Source: CBDBND01 sp965207985 (GTDB taxonomy: Bacteria > Pseudomonadota > Alphaproteobacteria > Rhodospirillales > Rhodospirillaceae). Taken from it: DNA of 64,000 nt. Every line of letters starts with the position of its first letter. The stretch's first letter is position 1. The notes below the pieces were generated by a model. It was given only the letters and a program-made list of their open reading frames with translations, made no database searches and was not told the DNA's origin. Positions 16,669-25,757 of the stretch are shown in pieces. The translations under genes were made by a program, and so were the position numbers. Location: positions 62,001 through 126,000 of the forward strand of contig CBDBND010000003.1 of the NCBI GenBank assembly GCA_965207985.1. The letters run 5' to 3'.

Positions 16669-18249
16669 TCAGCAGTTCGATTCCGTCAGGAGCGACCAGG
16701 CGAGGTCCCTGGCTTCCTTCTCGGTCTCGACGATCCGTTCGTCGGGAATGCGGTCGAGGACGTCGAAAGCGAAAAGTGACCCGCGGATGCGATCGTTGAT
16801 GCCGCAGACGACGATCTCGGTGCGTGTCTGCTTGGCGCGGTCGATCACCTAGGCCAGCAGGTGCGCCGCGCTGTCGTCGACATGGGTGGTTCTGGAAAGG
16901 TCGAAGATCACGACATCGTGGTCGCGGATGTCCGTGGCGATCAGTGCGATCAGCTTTCTCGAGGACGACACCGTGAAGGAGCCGCGAAAGGCGACGAGCC
17001 CAATTCGAGCCGTGAAGTCGTCGGCCGCCTCCGCGCTGAAGGAGCGGTCGAGAAGCGGCGTCGAGATCACGCTGTCGAGCTCCAGCGATTCCAGTTGCGC
17101 GGCGTTCACGATGTTGGCGGCGATAACACCGAACATGATCGCAAAGACCGGATCGACGAAGATGGTCACGGCCATGACCAGCAGCATGACCGAGGAATAT
17201 CTCGGGTCCATCCGGGGGATCTTGCGCAGGAACGAGAACTCGATCATCCGCCAGCCGACGAGCATGACGATGGCGGACAGCGCTGCTAGCGGCAGCGGCG
17301 CCACATAGGGACCGAGACCCAGAATGAGAGCCGCCACGATGACCAGGCAGACGATGCCGGCGACGACGGTCTTGCCGCCGAAGCGGCGCGCCGTCATGGT
17401 CGCGATGGTCCCGCCCCCGGGCATAGCCCCGGCGATCCCCGCCGCGAGGTTTCCCAGGCCGACGCCGAACAGCTCGCGGTTCGGATTGTGCCGGGAGCCG
17501 GTGAAGGTATCGGCGATGAGCGACCACATCAGGGTGTAGACGGAGCTGATGAGGGCGATCAGCACCGCTGGCCCGACGGCCTTCGGCAGGAAGTCGAGCG
17601 GCGGAAGCTCGAGTACCGGGATTGGCAGCCCGACGGGAACCGGGCCCAGCTCCTGGGTGTTGGGCATGAAGAGCGCCACGATCCAGCCGATCCCGACCGC
17701 CGCAAGCGGCGCGGGGACGAATTTGCCGATACGGGCCGGCCACAGGAAGATCAGGGCCAGGCAAAAGGCCGCGAGGGCGAGGTCGCTCGTGCCGAACCGA
17801 AACAGCTTGTCGACCTGCGACCAGAGGAGCAACACGCCGATCCCCGACATGAACCCGGTGAGCACGATATGTGGCATGTAGGAGATGTAGCGGCCGACGC
17901 CGACGAGCCCGAGAACGATCTGGATGGCGCCGGCCATGACGATGACGACCGCGAGTTCCGGCAGCGTCATCTCGTTGCCCATGAGCAGCGTCGCGGTGAC
18001 GACCGCGAGCACAGCGCTGGGTCCGCTCACCATCGCGCGCGTGCCGCCGCACACGGCCGCGATGATTCCGACGATGACGCCGCACCACAGACCCGCAAGG
18101 GGTCCCATTCCGGAGATGACGCCGAGCGCCATGGTGGTCGGCACGTAGGATGCCACGAGGATGATTCCGGCCTTCAGGTCCGCCGAAAAGGTCTCTCGTG
18201 GGTAAGGCGGGCGCTTTTCGATCCGCAGACTATTCAGCATGTCCCTCAA
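16669..18249 (-). pseudogene. SulP-family anion transporter with in-frame amber codon
   Basis: A sulfate/bicarbonate-type SulP carrier: about 12 hydrophobic segments (residues 25-380, with VPTTMALGVISGMGPLAGLW and NLAAGIAGAMPGGGTIATMT) followed by a cytoplasmic STAS domain. The frame is open for 466 codons, then has TAG at 16849-16851 inside the STAS domain, and continues in the same frame for 59 more codons (VIDRAKQTRTEIVVCG...) to a TGA at 16669. Homology clearly resumes after the stop, so one point change (CAG to TAG is the simplest) cut the STAS domain. Membrane part alone may still function. Its 5' end abuts an IS fragment, so the natural start may be lost; the ATG at 18249 is the first available. 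Confidence 0.8.
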
Positions 18250-18251
18250 CC

Positions 18252-18388
18252 GCTGTTCCGGTGGTTTGTGGTCTGGGACTTGATGAGCGGGTTTGGGACG
18301 CGATGGTGTTCTGCGAGAACTGGGACCGGCTGTTGGCGACCGATGTATCGGCGAAGCTGCTGCTGGGGGTTATCGAGCATCCGAATAG
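18252..18388 (+). pseudogene. IS5-like transposase N-terminal scrap
   Basis: Reads PLFRWFVV, then, after a frame change, GLDERVWDAMVFCENWDRLL and AKLLLGVIEHP. It corresponds to the segment LLFRWFVGLSMDSAVWDATTF of the element at 44247-45113. Decayed and inserted against the SulP start. Confidence 0.65.
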
Positions 18389-18495
18389 GCCATGGAGTAT
18401 TACATGTCCTCATCGAGAAACCGCTCATAAAAAGTTGATGATAAATCGTAATAATGGACAACGTTTTTGGGTGTCAACGGCGGCGGGATTATGTG

Positions 18496-18671
18496 CCGGC
18501 GCGGCGGCGACGAATAGCTCAGCACCTTCTTCACCGTCCGACGGTCGATGCCGAACGGCCGACCGGCCTCATGATGGCTCAGACCCTCCTCGACAACCGC
18601 CAGCCGAACCGCCGCATAAAGCTCCACGCCGTACATCCCCCGCTCCTCGCCAAAACCGGCAAGGAAGCGTG
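18496..18671 (-). pseudogene. IS21-family istA N-terminal fragment
   Basis: From ATG 18636 it reads MYGVELYAAVRLAVVEEGLS and then FGIDRRTVKKVLSYSSPP, the N-terminal helix-turn-helix of an IstA transposase. It stops after about 47 codons and merges with unrelated sequence. Its left terminal segment cuts the nuclease gene at 18671/18672. Confidence 0.75.
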
Positions 18672-19036
18672 GCCCACCCCTTACTGACCATCATGGCATT
18701 GAGGTCGATACCGCCGAGCCAGCATACGGCGACGATACGCCCGTACCGGTCTATATCCCTCTGTTCGCAGTGCACACTTGACCGGCCGATCAAGCCGCCA
18801 AGCACAGTGGCGGCCTGCCTGCCACAGCGGTATTGCTTTCCCTCCCGCTCGCAGGACTGCCCGCTCTCCGGGGCATCGATGCCGTATAGGCGGATGCGTT
18901 GGCCATGGATTTCGATGGTGTCGCCATCGATGACGTTGGCCGTGCCGATGATATCACCGACTATGTCATCGGCACGGCTCGCCTGGGTAAGGGCAAGAGC
19001 ACCCAACATCAGAACGCTGAGGACGAGAACTGTCAT
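18672..19036 (-). pseudogene. Secreted thermonuclease-like protein, 3' end lost to IS21 fragment
   Basis: The ATG at 19036 begins a signal peptide (MTVLVLSVLMLGALALTQAS, cleavage near ADD). The staphylococcal-nuclease fold follows: NVIDGDTIEIHGQRIRLYGI with the calcium-binding Asp residues, then the first catalytic Arg region (RLYGIDAPE) and DRYGRIVAVCW. It runs to MMVSKGWA and then enters the IS21 remnant. The family normally continues for about 30 residues (Y...L...A...A..G.W), so it is truncated. Confidence 0.8.
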
Positions 19037-19335
19037 GGACTGGCCTTCATGCAACTTTTGTCCGCCGGTCATCATGGTGCAAGCCCTCAAGATGTGGATG
19101 AGTTTTCCAACCATGCGATGATCTGCTTGTTCGAAGGTCTTATCAACGTTTTGACTATACCCGCTTGTGCGCGTGTAATTTGCGTGTAAGGTCACACAGC
19201 GTTGCCAGGTCGTTGTTGCTTACGTGATTGTCCGCATTAGCGGGCGGCCAGGTTTCTTCCCCGACATTGAGAACGTTTTCCTAAAGCGCCGTATGGAGCG
19301 GGAATCTAACTGAACGATCATGAAAGGAAGCGATC

Positions 19336-19503
19336 ATGCCTATTGGCACTGTCAAGTGGTTTAACCCGACCGAGGGGTATGGATTTATCCAGCCAGACGA
19401 TGGCTCGAGTGACGTATTCGTCCATATCAGCGCTGTCGAGCGATCCGGTTTATCCACATTGAATGAGGGACGGAAAGTGTCCTTCGAACGTGTGCCTGGG
19501 CGT
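19336..19503 (+). pseudogene. Cold-shock protein, 3' end replaced by IS110 fragment
   Basis: AAGGA precedes the ATG. Residues 1-56 are a CspA-like OB fold with both RNA-binding motifs (YGFIQPDD for RNP1 and DVFVHISAV for RNP2). After VPGR the frame runs into IS110 sequence, so the last strand is missing. An intact relative lies at 34609-34818. Confidence 0.8.
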
Positions 19504-19617
19504 GTACTCGACTGGTCGCTCGCCCCGGTGGTGGAACGCCTTCAGGCGCTACGCGGCGTCTCGTTGATCGTCGCGGTGACCTTCATGGTGGAGGTCGGCG
19601 ACATCCGTCGGTTCGAA
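19504..19617 (+). pseudogene. IS110-family transposase fragment
   Basis: In frame with the truncated csp gene: LQALRGVSLIVAVTFMVEVG and DIRRFE match the C-terminal helix-hairpin-like domain of IS110/IS116 transposases. It has no ends. The frame then continues with 42 unrecognised residues to 19746. Confidence 0.7.
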
Positions 19618-19796
19618 CAGAAGATCGCCGTCATGGAAGCGCTGGAACGCAGCGGCGAGACCGGCTGGGGCGCGGCGCTGAAGGAAGCGCGGCAACGGCT
19701 CCGCAGGAAACGGGGTGCGGCCGGGTCGCGGCGGGTCCGGGGCTGACGGCTGGCTCCACCGTTCCATCGTTCCGGCGTATGTCGTACGCTCGACGG

Positions 19797-20552
19797 ATGC
19801 AGCCAACGCTTGAGGCTTTCCCCCCGCTGTGGCGCCCGCTCCGTCAAACGGACGACGCCACGGTCGTTCATGTCGATCTGACGCCCGACGCCCGGCGCGA
19901 AACATCGGCGCTGGATTGGCTCGACGCAGCGGAGCGGTCGCGCCTCGACCGGTTCCTGTATCCCCGGCCGCGCCGCGAATACACCCTGTGCCGCGCGGCG
20001 CTCCGGTCGTTGCTCTGCCGCGAACTCGGCTGCAGCAACGCCGAACTCTCGTTCGAAACGGCGAAATTCGGCAAACCGTTCGCCCGGGTCGGCGGCGTTC
20101 CGGCACCGGCCGCCTTCAACGTCAGCCACAGCGGCCAGCACGGCCTGATCGCGCTTGCGCTGGAGGGCCGCATCGGGGTGGACGTGGAGGAGCGTTCGAC
20201 GAAGCGTAATCTGGACGGCTATATCCGGCTGCTGTTCGCCCCCGAAGAACGGGCGGCACTCGAGAAATCCCGCGGCCGGGGGAGGGTCGAACTGTTCTAC
20301 CGCCTCTGGACCCTGAAAGAGGCTGCGATCAAGGCGGTCGGCGCCGGCCTGTCGATCGATCCCGCCGGTTTCGAGATTCCGCCGGGTGTGGTTCGGGGCG
20401 AGAAGACGGGCCTGTTCAGCTTTCCCGAAACGCCGGAGGTCCAGTGGCGCCTCGAAAATATCGGCAATGCCCGCTTTGCCGCTGCGATCGCCTGGGAAGC
20501 GCCCGGGAATCCGGTTGACTCGGCAGACTGCCCGGTGCGCCGGGACAGTTGA
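19797..20552 (+). CDS. 4'-phosphopantetheinyl transferase, Sfp type
   Basis: About 251 aa (an in-frame ATG six codons earlier at 19779 is equally possible; neither has a strong ribosome-binding site). Conserved Sfp features: FNVSHSGQHGLIALA in the middle, the magnesium-binding GVDVEE, and FYRLWTLKEAAIKAVG, the WxxKEAxxK signature. It transfers the phosphopantetheine arm from CoA to a serine of carrier proteins. An acyl carrier protein gene follows 304 bp downstream and is a plausible substrate. GC content is higher than in the neighbouring genes, so the cassette may have been acquired as a unit. Confidence 0.9.
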   Translation: MQPTLEAFPPLWRPLRQTDDATVVHVDLTPDARRETSALDWLDAAERSRLDRFLYPRPRREYTLCRAALRSLLCRELGCSNAELSFETAKFGKPFARVGGVPAPAAFNVSHSGQHGLIALALEGRIGVDVEERSTKRNLDGYIRLLFAPEERAALEKSRGRGRVELFYRLWTLKEAAIKAVGAGLSIDPAGFEIPPGVVRGEKTGLFSFPETPEVQWRLENIGNARFAAAIAWEAPGNPVDSADCPVRRDS

Positions 20553-20856
20553 GCGGCTGGCGCAACCGGCACGCTCCGGAACGGCGGCGCGCTGCCGCCG
20601 GCCATCGGCGGCCGGTCTCCGGAAGGCCTTGAAGGCTCTGTCCCGGACAGGACCGTATCCTTCAATCCGGCGCAGGCCCGGCGCGCCCGACAAACGCACT
20701 TGCCGCGGCCGGATCGTTGCGCCATAGTTTCGCCGCTTCATCGTTGCGGGGCGCGGTCCCGCGCATGTCTCGGGAGTTGCGTCCCTTTTTGCCATCCGGT
20801 TCGATGCGGCGCTTTCCGTGCCGCCAGCCGATACATTGCTGAAGGAGAAAACGCCT
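20553..20856. other. Intergenic, no gene recognised
   Basis: GC-rich stretch between the transferase and the carrier protein. I see no convincing ORF. A promoter for the carrier protein could lie here, as its own ribosome-binding site (AAGGAG) is strong. Confidence 0.35.
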
Positions 20857-21087
20857 ATGTCGTCAACGGAAGATCGCATCAAAAAGCTCGCCGACCAGCA
20901 TCTGGGCCTCGGTTCCGACCCGGATTTCAATGCCCAACTGGCCGATTCCGGGGTATCCTCGGTGGATGCGGTCGCGTTCTTCAAAGAGGTCAACGAAACG
21001 TTCAATCTCTCACTGCAGGCTGAGGAATGCCTACAATTCAAGACCCTGAGTTTGCTTGCGAACTATATCGACGCCAACGCGGGTTGA
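20857..21087 (+). CDS. Acyl carrier protein
   Basis: A 76-aa acidic four-helix carrier protein. The phosphopantetheine attachment serine lies in ADSGVSSVDAVAFF, where DSG-(V)-SS-V-D replaces the usual DSLD; the Ser in GVSSVD is the likely acceptor, a variation on the normal DSL that leaves the exact residue uncertain. GAAGGAG before the ATG fixes the start; the upstream in-frame ATG was rejected. It lies between an Sfp-type transferase and an alpha/beta hydrolase, so it probably carries an acyl group for a dedicated small pathway rather than general fatty-acid synthesis. Confidence 0.85.
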   Translation: MSSTEDRIKKLADQHLGLGSDPDFNAQLADSGVSSVDAVAFFKEVNETFNLSLQAEECLQFKTLSLLANYIDANAG

Positions 21088-21230
21088 ATACACCCTGTCA
21101 GTCGAAGGCATTTTTGCGACGTTCCCTGACGGAGAGTAAACAGAGCCGGCCGTCTCCGGGGACGGCATTCGATACCGCCGATACCCGATCCCGATTGAGG
21201 AGCGCCGCCTCGGGAAACCGGCGTTTTACC

Positions 21231-22130
21231 ATGACAGCAGAAGTCGTGTGGGAAATACCTGAGCCGCTTTCGGTATACGACGTACGTCTCGACGACCATA
21301 CCGTCACCGCCTTGCGGCAGCATGGCAATCCATCGGGCCCGCGGCTGGTTCTGAGCCACGGCAACGGCCTTGCGATCGATCTCTATTATCCCTTTTGGTC
21401 CTTGCTTGCGGACGACTATGAGTTGATCGTCTACGACATCAGAAACCATGGCTGGAACAGTGTCGGTGGCCCGAACGACCACAATATTCCGACCCTGATT
21501 CACGATCACGACCTGATCCTCAACACGATCGGTCGGGTTTACGGGAACAAGTTGACGGTCGGCATCTTTCATTCCCTTTCCACGATTATCCCGCTTCTGT
21601 CGTTCACAGAGTCCTATTCCGCGCTGGTCCTGTTCGATCCGCCTCTGTGCAGGCCCGGCGCGAGCCAGGTCGAGCTTCATGCGGCCGCCGAGCAGGCGGC
21701 CGACAGGACCCGGCGGCGGGGGCACCGGTTCGGGACGAGAGAGGAATTTGCCGATTTTCTTCGCTACGTCCCGGCCTTCACGCGCGTCGTTCCCGGCGTC
21801 CGGGAGCTCATGGCGCAGACGACCCTCCGGCAGACGCCGGACGGGGAGGCGTACGAGCTTCGATGCCCGCGCGAATACGAAGCGCAGCTCATGGACTATG
21901 CGCGGAGTTTCTTTCCCCTCATCGATCTGGACCTGCTTTCCTGCCCGACCAAGATCGTCGGGGCCGATCCGACCCTTCCCTATTCCTACCTGCCGACCTT
22001 CGATCTCAGTAACGTCACGAAGGTGGACTACGATTTCGTCCCCGAGGCGACGCACTTTCTCCAACTCGAAAAGCCGGAGGAATGCGCCGCGGCCGTCCGC
22101 GAATTTCTCGACTGCAGCCACCTGTTGTAG
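21231..22130 (+). CDS. Alpha/beta hydrolase, possibly thioesterase-like
   Basis: 299 aa. The oxyanion region reads LVLSHGNGLAIDLYYPFW, the strand and Asp/His turn read YDIRNHGWNS, and the nucleophile elbow appears as GIFHSLSTI, so the serine is present but the second Gly of GxSxG is replaced by Ser. The catalytic acid region is near KIVGADPTLP and the histidine is in PEATHFLQL. The ATG at 21231 gives the fold its natural beginning. Gene order (transferase, carrier protein, hydrolase) suggests it releases or edits an acyl group from the carrier protein; this is inference. Confidence 0.78.
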   Translation: MTAEVVWEIPEPLSVYDVRLDDHTVTALRQHGNPSGPRLVLSHGNGLAIDLYYPFWSLLADDYELIVYDIRNHGWNSVGGPNDHNIPTLIHDHDLILNTIGRVYGNKLTVGIFHSLSTIIPLLSFTESYSALVLFDPPLCRPGASQVELHAAAEQAADRTRRRGHRFGTREEFADFLRYVPAFTRVVPGVRELMAQTTLRQTPDGEAYELRCPREYEAQLMDYARSFFPLIDLDLLSCPTKIVGADPTLPYSYLPTFDLSNVTKVDYDFVPEATHFLQLEKPEECAAAVREFLDCSHLL

Positions 22131-22182
22131 GCCAGCGTTGCGCCCGGCCGTTCGTGGATCAGATCCAGTGATGGCGGCGTTC

Positions 22183-22533
22183 TGTCCGTCGTCAGAGTAT
22201 TTGGGACAGCGGGGGTTGATAAACTAAGAGAGGGTTTGGCCCATCTTGGTTTTCAGTTTAGGCGGCGGTTTTGCGGTGCTGCAAGCGCCGTTGGTTGATG
22301 GTGTTTTGTTTGATTCTCTCCCTTTCGAGTAAGATGGTTTCGCCGCGCCCGAAGTAGACGTCGGCGGGCGTCAGATTGCTCAGGCTCTCGTGGTAGCGGT
22401 GGTGATTGTAGTAGGCGACGAAGCGCCCGATCCCGGTCTTGAGATCGCCCGGCAGGAAGTAGTTCTCTAGCAGGATGCGGTTCTTCAGGGTCTGATGCCA
22501 CCGCTCGATCTTGCCCTGTGTCTGCGGGTGATA
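22183..22533 (-). mobile_element. Partial IS3-family element (351 bp)
   Basis: Begins with the terminal sequence TGTCCGTCGTCAG and is co-linear over 351 bp, with a few substitutions, with 35798-36148. It holds the C-terminal end of orfB (RFVAYYNHHRYHESLSNLTP and HRKTAA). The copy stops abruptly at 22533 where an HsdR remnant begins. Confidence 0.85.
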
Positions 22534-22816
22534 AACGCCCGAGTAATTGACTGCTTACGGAAGCTAGTTTCAACGGTGTTGAGTAGTCGTACTTTTCTTC
22601 AAAGAATTCTGCCACAGCACAGAAATCGAGCAAAAAGTAGTACTTCTTCTCATATTCTGTGTTTCCAACTATGAACGTATGGCGTCGGGTGCCCCGGCCC
22701 TTGATTTGTATGTATTCCGTCGGAGAAAAGACTGGTCTCATAAGCACAACATTGAGCAAATCCCGACAGTTGTAACCGGCGGAAAGCATATTCACAGAAA
22801 CTGCAATGCGCTCATT
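22534..22816 (-). pseudogene. Type I restriction enzyme HsdR, helicase fragment
   Basis: Reads SNERIAVSVNMLSAGYNCRD, then LMRPVFSPTEYIQIKGRGTR (helicase motif VI, QxxGRGxR) and KKYYFLLDFCAVAEFFEEKY. This is the C-terminal part of the SF2 motor of an EcoEI-like HsdR subunit. About 90 codons remain, cut on both sides by IS fragments. No hsdM or hsdS is present in the window, so the system is dead here. Confidence 0.8.
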
Positions 22817-23297
22817 AGAGGTTGCGCGGAGGTTCCTGGCGGTGGTTGTGGAGCAGGCGCGTCGGCGCGGCCTGCTGTCGGACGATCACTTTTCCGTGGA
22901 CGGGACGCTGATCGAGGCCTGGGCGTCGATCAAGAGCTTCCGCCCCAAGGACGGCGGCGACGAGCCGCCGGGGCCGGGGCGCAACTCGGAGAGGACCTTC
23001 CACGGCGAGAAGCGGTCCAACGAGACCCATGCCTCGACGACCGATCCCGACGCCCGGCTGTACCGCAAGGGGAATGGCCAGTCCTCGCGTATGGCCTTCA
23101 TGGGCCACGTGTTAATGGAGAACCGCAACGGGCTCCTGGTCGGGGCCTGCCTGACCCGGGCCACCGGCACGGCGGAACGCGAAGCCGCCCTGGCGCTTCT
23201 CGATGCCCATCGCCCGGGACGGCGGCGGATCACGCTGGGCGCGGACAAGGCCTATGACGTGGCGGCCTACGTCGAGGCCTTGCGGGCGCGTCGGATC
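22817..23297 (+). pseudogene. IS5-like transposase, central fragment
   Basis: Same sequence as the central part of the transposase at 44247-45113 (LSDDHFSVDGTLIEAWASIK, TLGADKAYDV). Contains the first DDE aspartate (SVDGT) and the second (GADKAYD) but lacks both ends. Junctions at 22817 and 23297 are abrupt. Confidence 0.88.
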
Positions 23298-23665
23298 TCC
23301 TGCGCCATCGAGCGCAGCGACCAGTGGGTCGCGTCGGCCGGGGTAGTGGTCAACGTCCGCTCGATCACCTCGGCGATCCGCTCGTCCGCGAGGGTCCGCG
23401 GCCGTCCTGGCCGGGGGGCGTCCGACAGGCCCTCCAACCGATCCTGCACGAAACGGCGGCGCCACTTCCCCACCGTGTGCTCGTGCACGCCAAGCTCGGC
23501 CGCCACCGCCTTGTTGCCCACACCGTCCGCGCAGCGCAGGATCATGCGGCACCGATCCGCCATCGAGCGTGCAATCCGGTGTCGCCGAACCTGACCCTCC
23601 AGAAACGACCGTTCCTCGTCGCTCAGCACCAGCACCGCCAAGGGGCGTCCCATACCGCGTGGCAT
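23298..23665 (-). pseudogene. IS630-family transposase, N-terminal fragment
   Basis: From the ATG at 23665 (MPRGMGRPLAVLVLSDEERS) it contains the helix-turn-helix NKAVAAELGVHEHTVGKWRR and the linker PGRPRTLADERIAEVI, and ends where the IS5-like scrap begins. The DDE domain is missing. Confidence 0.85.
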
Positions 23666-23788
23666 CGTGATGACCTCCATGCTCACACCCGCACGGACAC
23701 AATACAATGATGCCTACTTCAGTTCCAGGTGACTAGGTTATGTTTGGCGCTTGCCCAACTGCATCAATACTCATCTGAACTACTACGG

Positions 23789-24532
23789 TTAATGTCCAGT
23801 TACGTCATCGTTTAGCCGAATCTCGGAATTTTCGGTTTTAGATTGGGATTCTTCTGGTGGTACTCCTGGATCACCATCTTGCCACTCAACGAAACCAAGC
23901 TCGATCAACCGGCGTAGATTCCATTGAGCTTTTTGATTCAATACCCTTTCAGTCGCCTTTCGGTACCAGTGGGCCGCTTTCTCGTGGTCCTGGTCCACAC
24001 CTTTCGCTGTGTCGTAAACGTACCCCATCATAAATTGTGCGTCTGAATGTCCTTGTTCAGCCGCCCCCTGAAATAGCGGAACGGCAGCGTCCCAATTGGA
24101 AACGATCCCGCCACGTCCATAGGCAATCATGACGGCGAGGTAATACTGTGCCAGCGGGTGTCCTTGTTTAGCACTTAGCTCATACCACGGAACCGCCCGC
24201 GTAGGGTCCTTATCCACGTGTGTACCATTTGCGTAGACCAATCCGGTAAAGAACTGGCCCTTTGCATTGCCCTGCCGTGCACTAGCCATGAAAAGGTTAA
24301 ACCCTCTAGTCTCATCCTTCAAGACACCCTCGCCATTGACCAACCGCAGGCCCAGTTCAGCCTGCGCCTCAGCATCGCCCGCAACTGCAAGCGACTCTAA
24401 TTCTTCCAGGCTCATTTCTAGCCTGGCTTGCCATTCAAGAGTTGGTAAGTCGGACCTCTCGTTTGCCGCATCCATACCGGTACAACCGCAGAGGAATCCG
24501 AACATTACGGAACTTAATGCTAGACGTTTCAC
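23789..24532 (-). CDS. Sel1-repeat lipoprotein
   Basis: About 247 aa from a GTG at 24532, chosen because GGAAGGTGAG precedes it and it begins a signal sequence ending in a lipobox-like LCGC (Cys17). Four or five Sel1-like repeats follow (for example AQAELGLRLVNGEGV, GQFFTGLVYANGTHV, AQYYLAVMIAYGRGG, AQFMMGYVYDTAKGV), each a helix-turn-helix of about 36 residues. Such proteins scaffold protein contacts in the periplasm. The tail is acidic (SKTENSEIRLNDD). It stands alone between IS fragments and is not visibly damaged. Confidence 0.85.
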   Translation of the reverse strand: MKRLALSSVMFGFLCGCTGMDAANERSDLPTLEWQARLEMSLEELESLAVAGDAEAQAELGLRLVNGEGVLKDETRGFNLFMASARQGNAKGQFFTGLVYANGTHVDKDPTRAVPWYELSAKQGHPLAQYYLAVMIAYGRGGIVSNWDAAVPLFQGAAEQGHSDAQFMMGYVYDTAKGVDQDHEKAAHWYRKATERVLNQKAQWNLRRLIELGFVEWQDGDPGVPPEESQSKTENSEIRLNDDVTGH

Positions 24533-24710
24533 GATCTCACCTTCCGGCACTAACCACGATATTGAACGGGAATGAGTAGAGTTTTATACAGCAATCTTCC
24601 TTAAGCAGTCTTCTTAAAACGCCCGAGGTGCCGGTTTACCAAAAGTCCCAAACACGGTTGCGATACCAGGGTAATGTCGTTTGCCACCAGGGCAATCGCT
24701 TTTGGATTTT

Positions 24711-25253
24711 TCATGCGGCGGCGCGTATCAGATTGAGTAGGAAGTCGTCGCTTCATGCGTCGCGTTTGAGCTTACCGCGCATGGCGTCCTTTGAGGGTTC
24801 TCGCCTTGCGATGTTGAGGGCGAGGCGTCGCATCAGGGCGAGGTTTTCGGGTCCGTGGTCCTTTCGGTTTCGCTGTCGGTCCTCGTTCATGGTCACATCG
24901 AGGACCCAGTGGAGGCAGTTTTCGATGGACCAATGGGCGCGCACGACATGCTGGAAGCGCTCGGGCGAGAGCGGCGCGCTCATGATGTAGTAGCGGGTTT
25001 CGGTTGTGGTCTTCCGGGCGGTCTCGCGCGCCGCCTCGATCTTGCCGATGGCGGCCAGGCCCGGCCAGCCATGGCGCTTCCGCAGCCATGCGACCTCGTG
25101 GCAGACTGTGGCGCGGCGCGTCCCGATGCGCCCGTGATCATCGTCAACTTGTTGACAGGATTGCAGTTTGTCGGCCTGGGCGGGGTCGTTCAGAAACAGC
25201 CGCACATCCTCATGCAGGCTGTCCTGATTGGCCTTGAGCGCCAGCACATACAA
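24711..25253 (-). pseudogene. ISAs1-family transposase, C-terminal part
   Basis: Begins MYVLALKANQDSLHEDVRLF and includes VRAHWSIENCLHWVLDVTMN, hallmark of ISAs1/H-repeat transposases. A TGA at 24753-24755 replaces the Trp expected in A(W)SDDFLLNLI; the frame resumes after it to a stop at 24711. The N-terminal half is missing, cut against an IS630 scrap at 25254. Confidence 0.85.
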
Positions 25254-25255
25254 GA

Positions 25256-25579
25256 TCAGCAGGACGCATCATTGACGGCGGCAGCGCCGCCACGACCGCA
25301 TTCTCGAGGCTCGCTATGGACCGGAGGCGCGGATGCTCGCCGGCCCGGGCCTGAAGGTCGAGGCCACCTCCCGCGGCGCTGCGCCTCGATCCGGCCCGAG
25401 CGACGGTCTCCGCCAAGCGCCTTCGGGCGCGCATCGCCCTGCTCCCGTTCCAAGGCGCGCCAACGGCTCACGCTCGCCGCGCTTACACCGAAACGCGCCC
25501 CGGTTGCTCTATGGCTCATGCCCGCGCGAACCGCCGACAAAACTCGAATACGAAGATCAAGGGAAAGGGCTCTCGACAT
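25256..25579 (-). pseudogene. IS630-type transposase N-terminal relic
   Basis: Reads MSRALSLDLRIRVLSAVRAG and FGVSAASVSRWRAL, a helix-turn-helix start of an IS630-like transposase. After about residue 65 the frame loses similarity. A different subgroup from the scrap at 23298. Confidence 0.65.
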
Positions 25580-25757
25580 CCAGGCCGGCCTCCTTACTCC
25601 GGACGACATCTTGAATCACAAATCCAAAGCCCTGTGAATCCCCAAAGATTCAATCAGGTCAGATCACGCTCTAGCTTATCACGGAATCTGGGTATTGTAG
25701 GAATGTCCGTGACCTCGAACTGTTCGAACGTTACACTGCTCACGACGCTTACGACCG

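Noticed and set aside
16661..18088. Minus-strand frame of about 475 codons overlapping SulP
   Set aside because: Arg/His-rich translation in another frame of the SulP gene; no motifs.
19542..21041. Minus-strand frame of about 499 codons opposite the transferase and carrier protein
   Set aside because: High GC keeps antisense frames open. The plus-strand genes have clear motifs, and the antisense product is Arg/Pro-rich without family features.
21063..22121. Minus-strand frame opposite the alpha/beta hydrolase
   Set aside because: Shadow frame; the plus-strand protein has the hydrolase fold and a sensible start.
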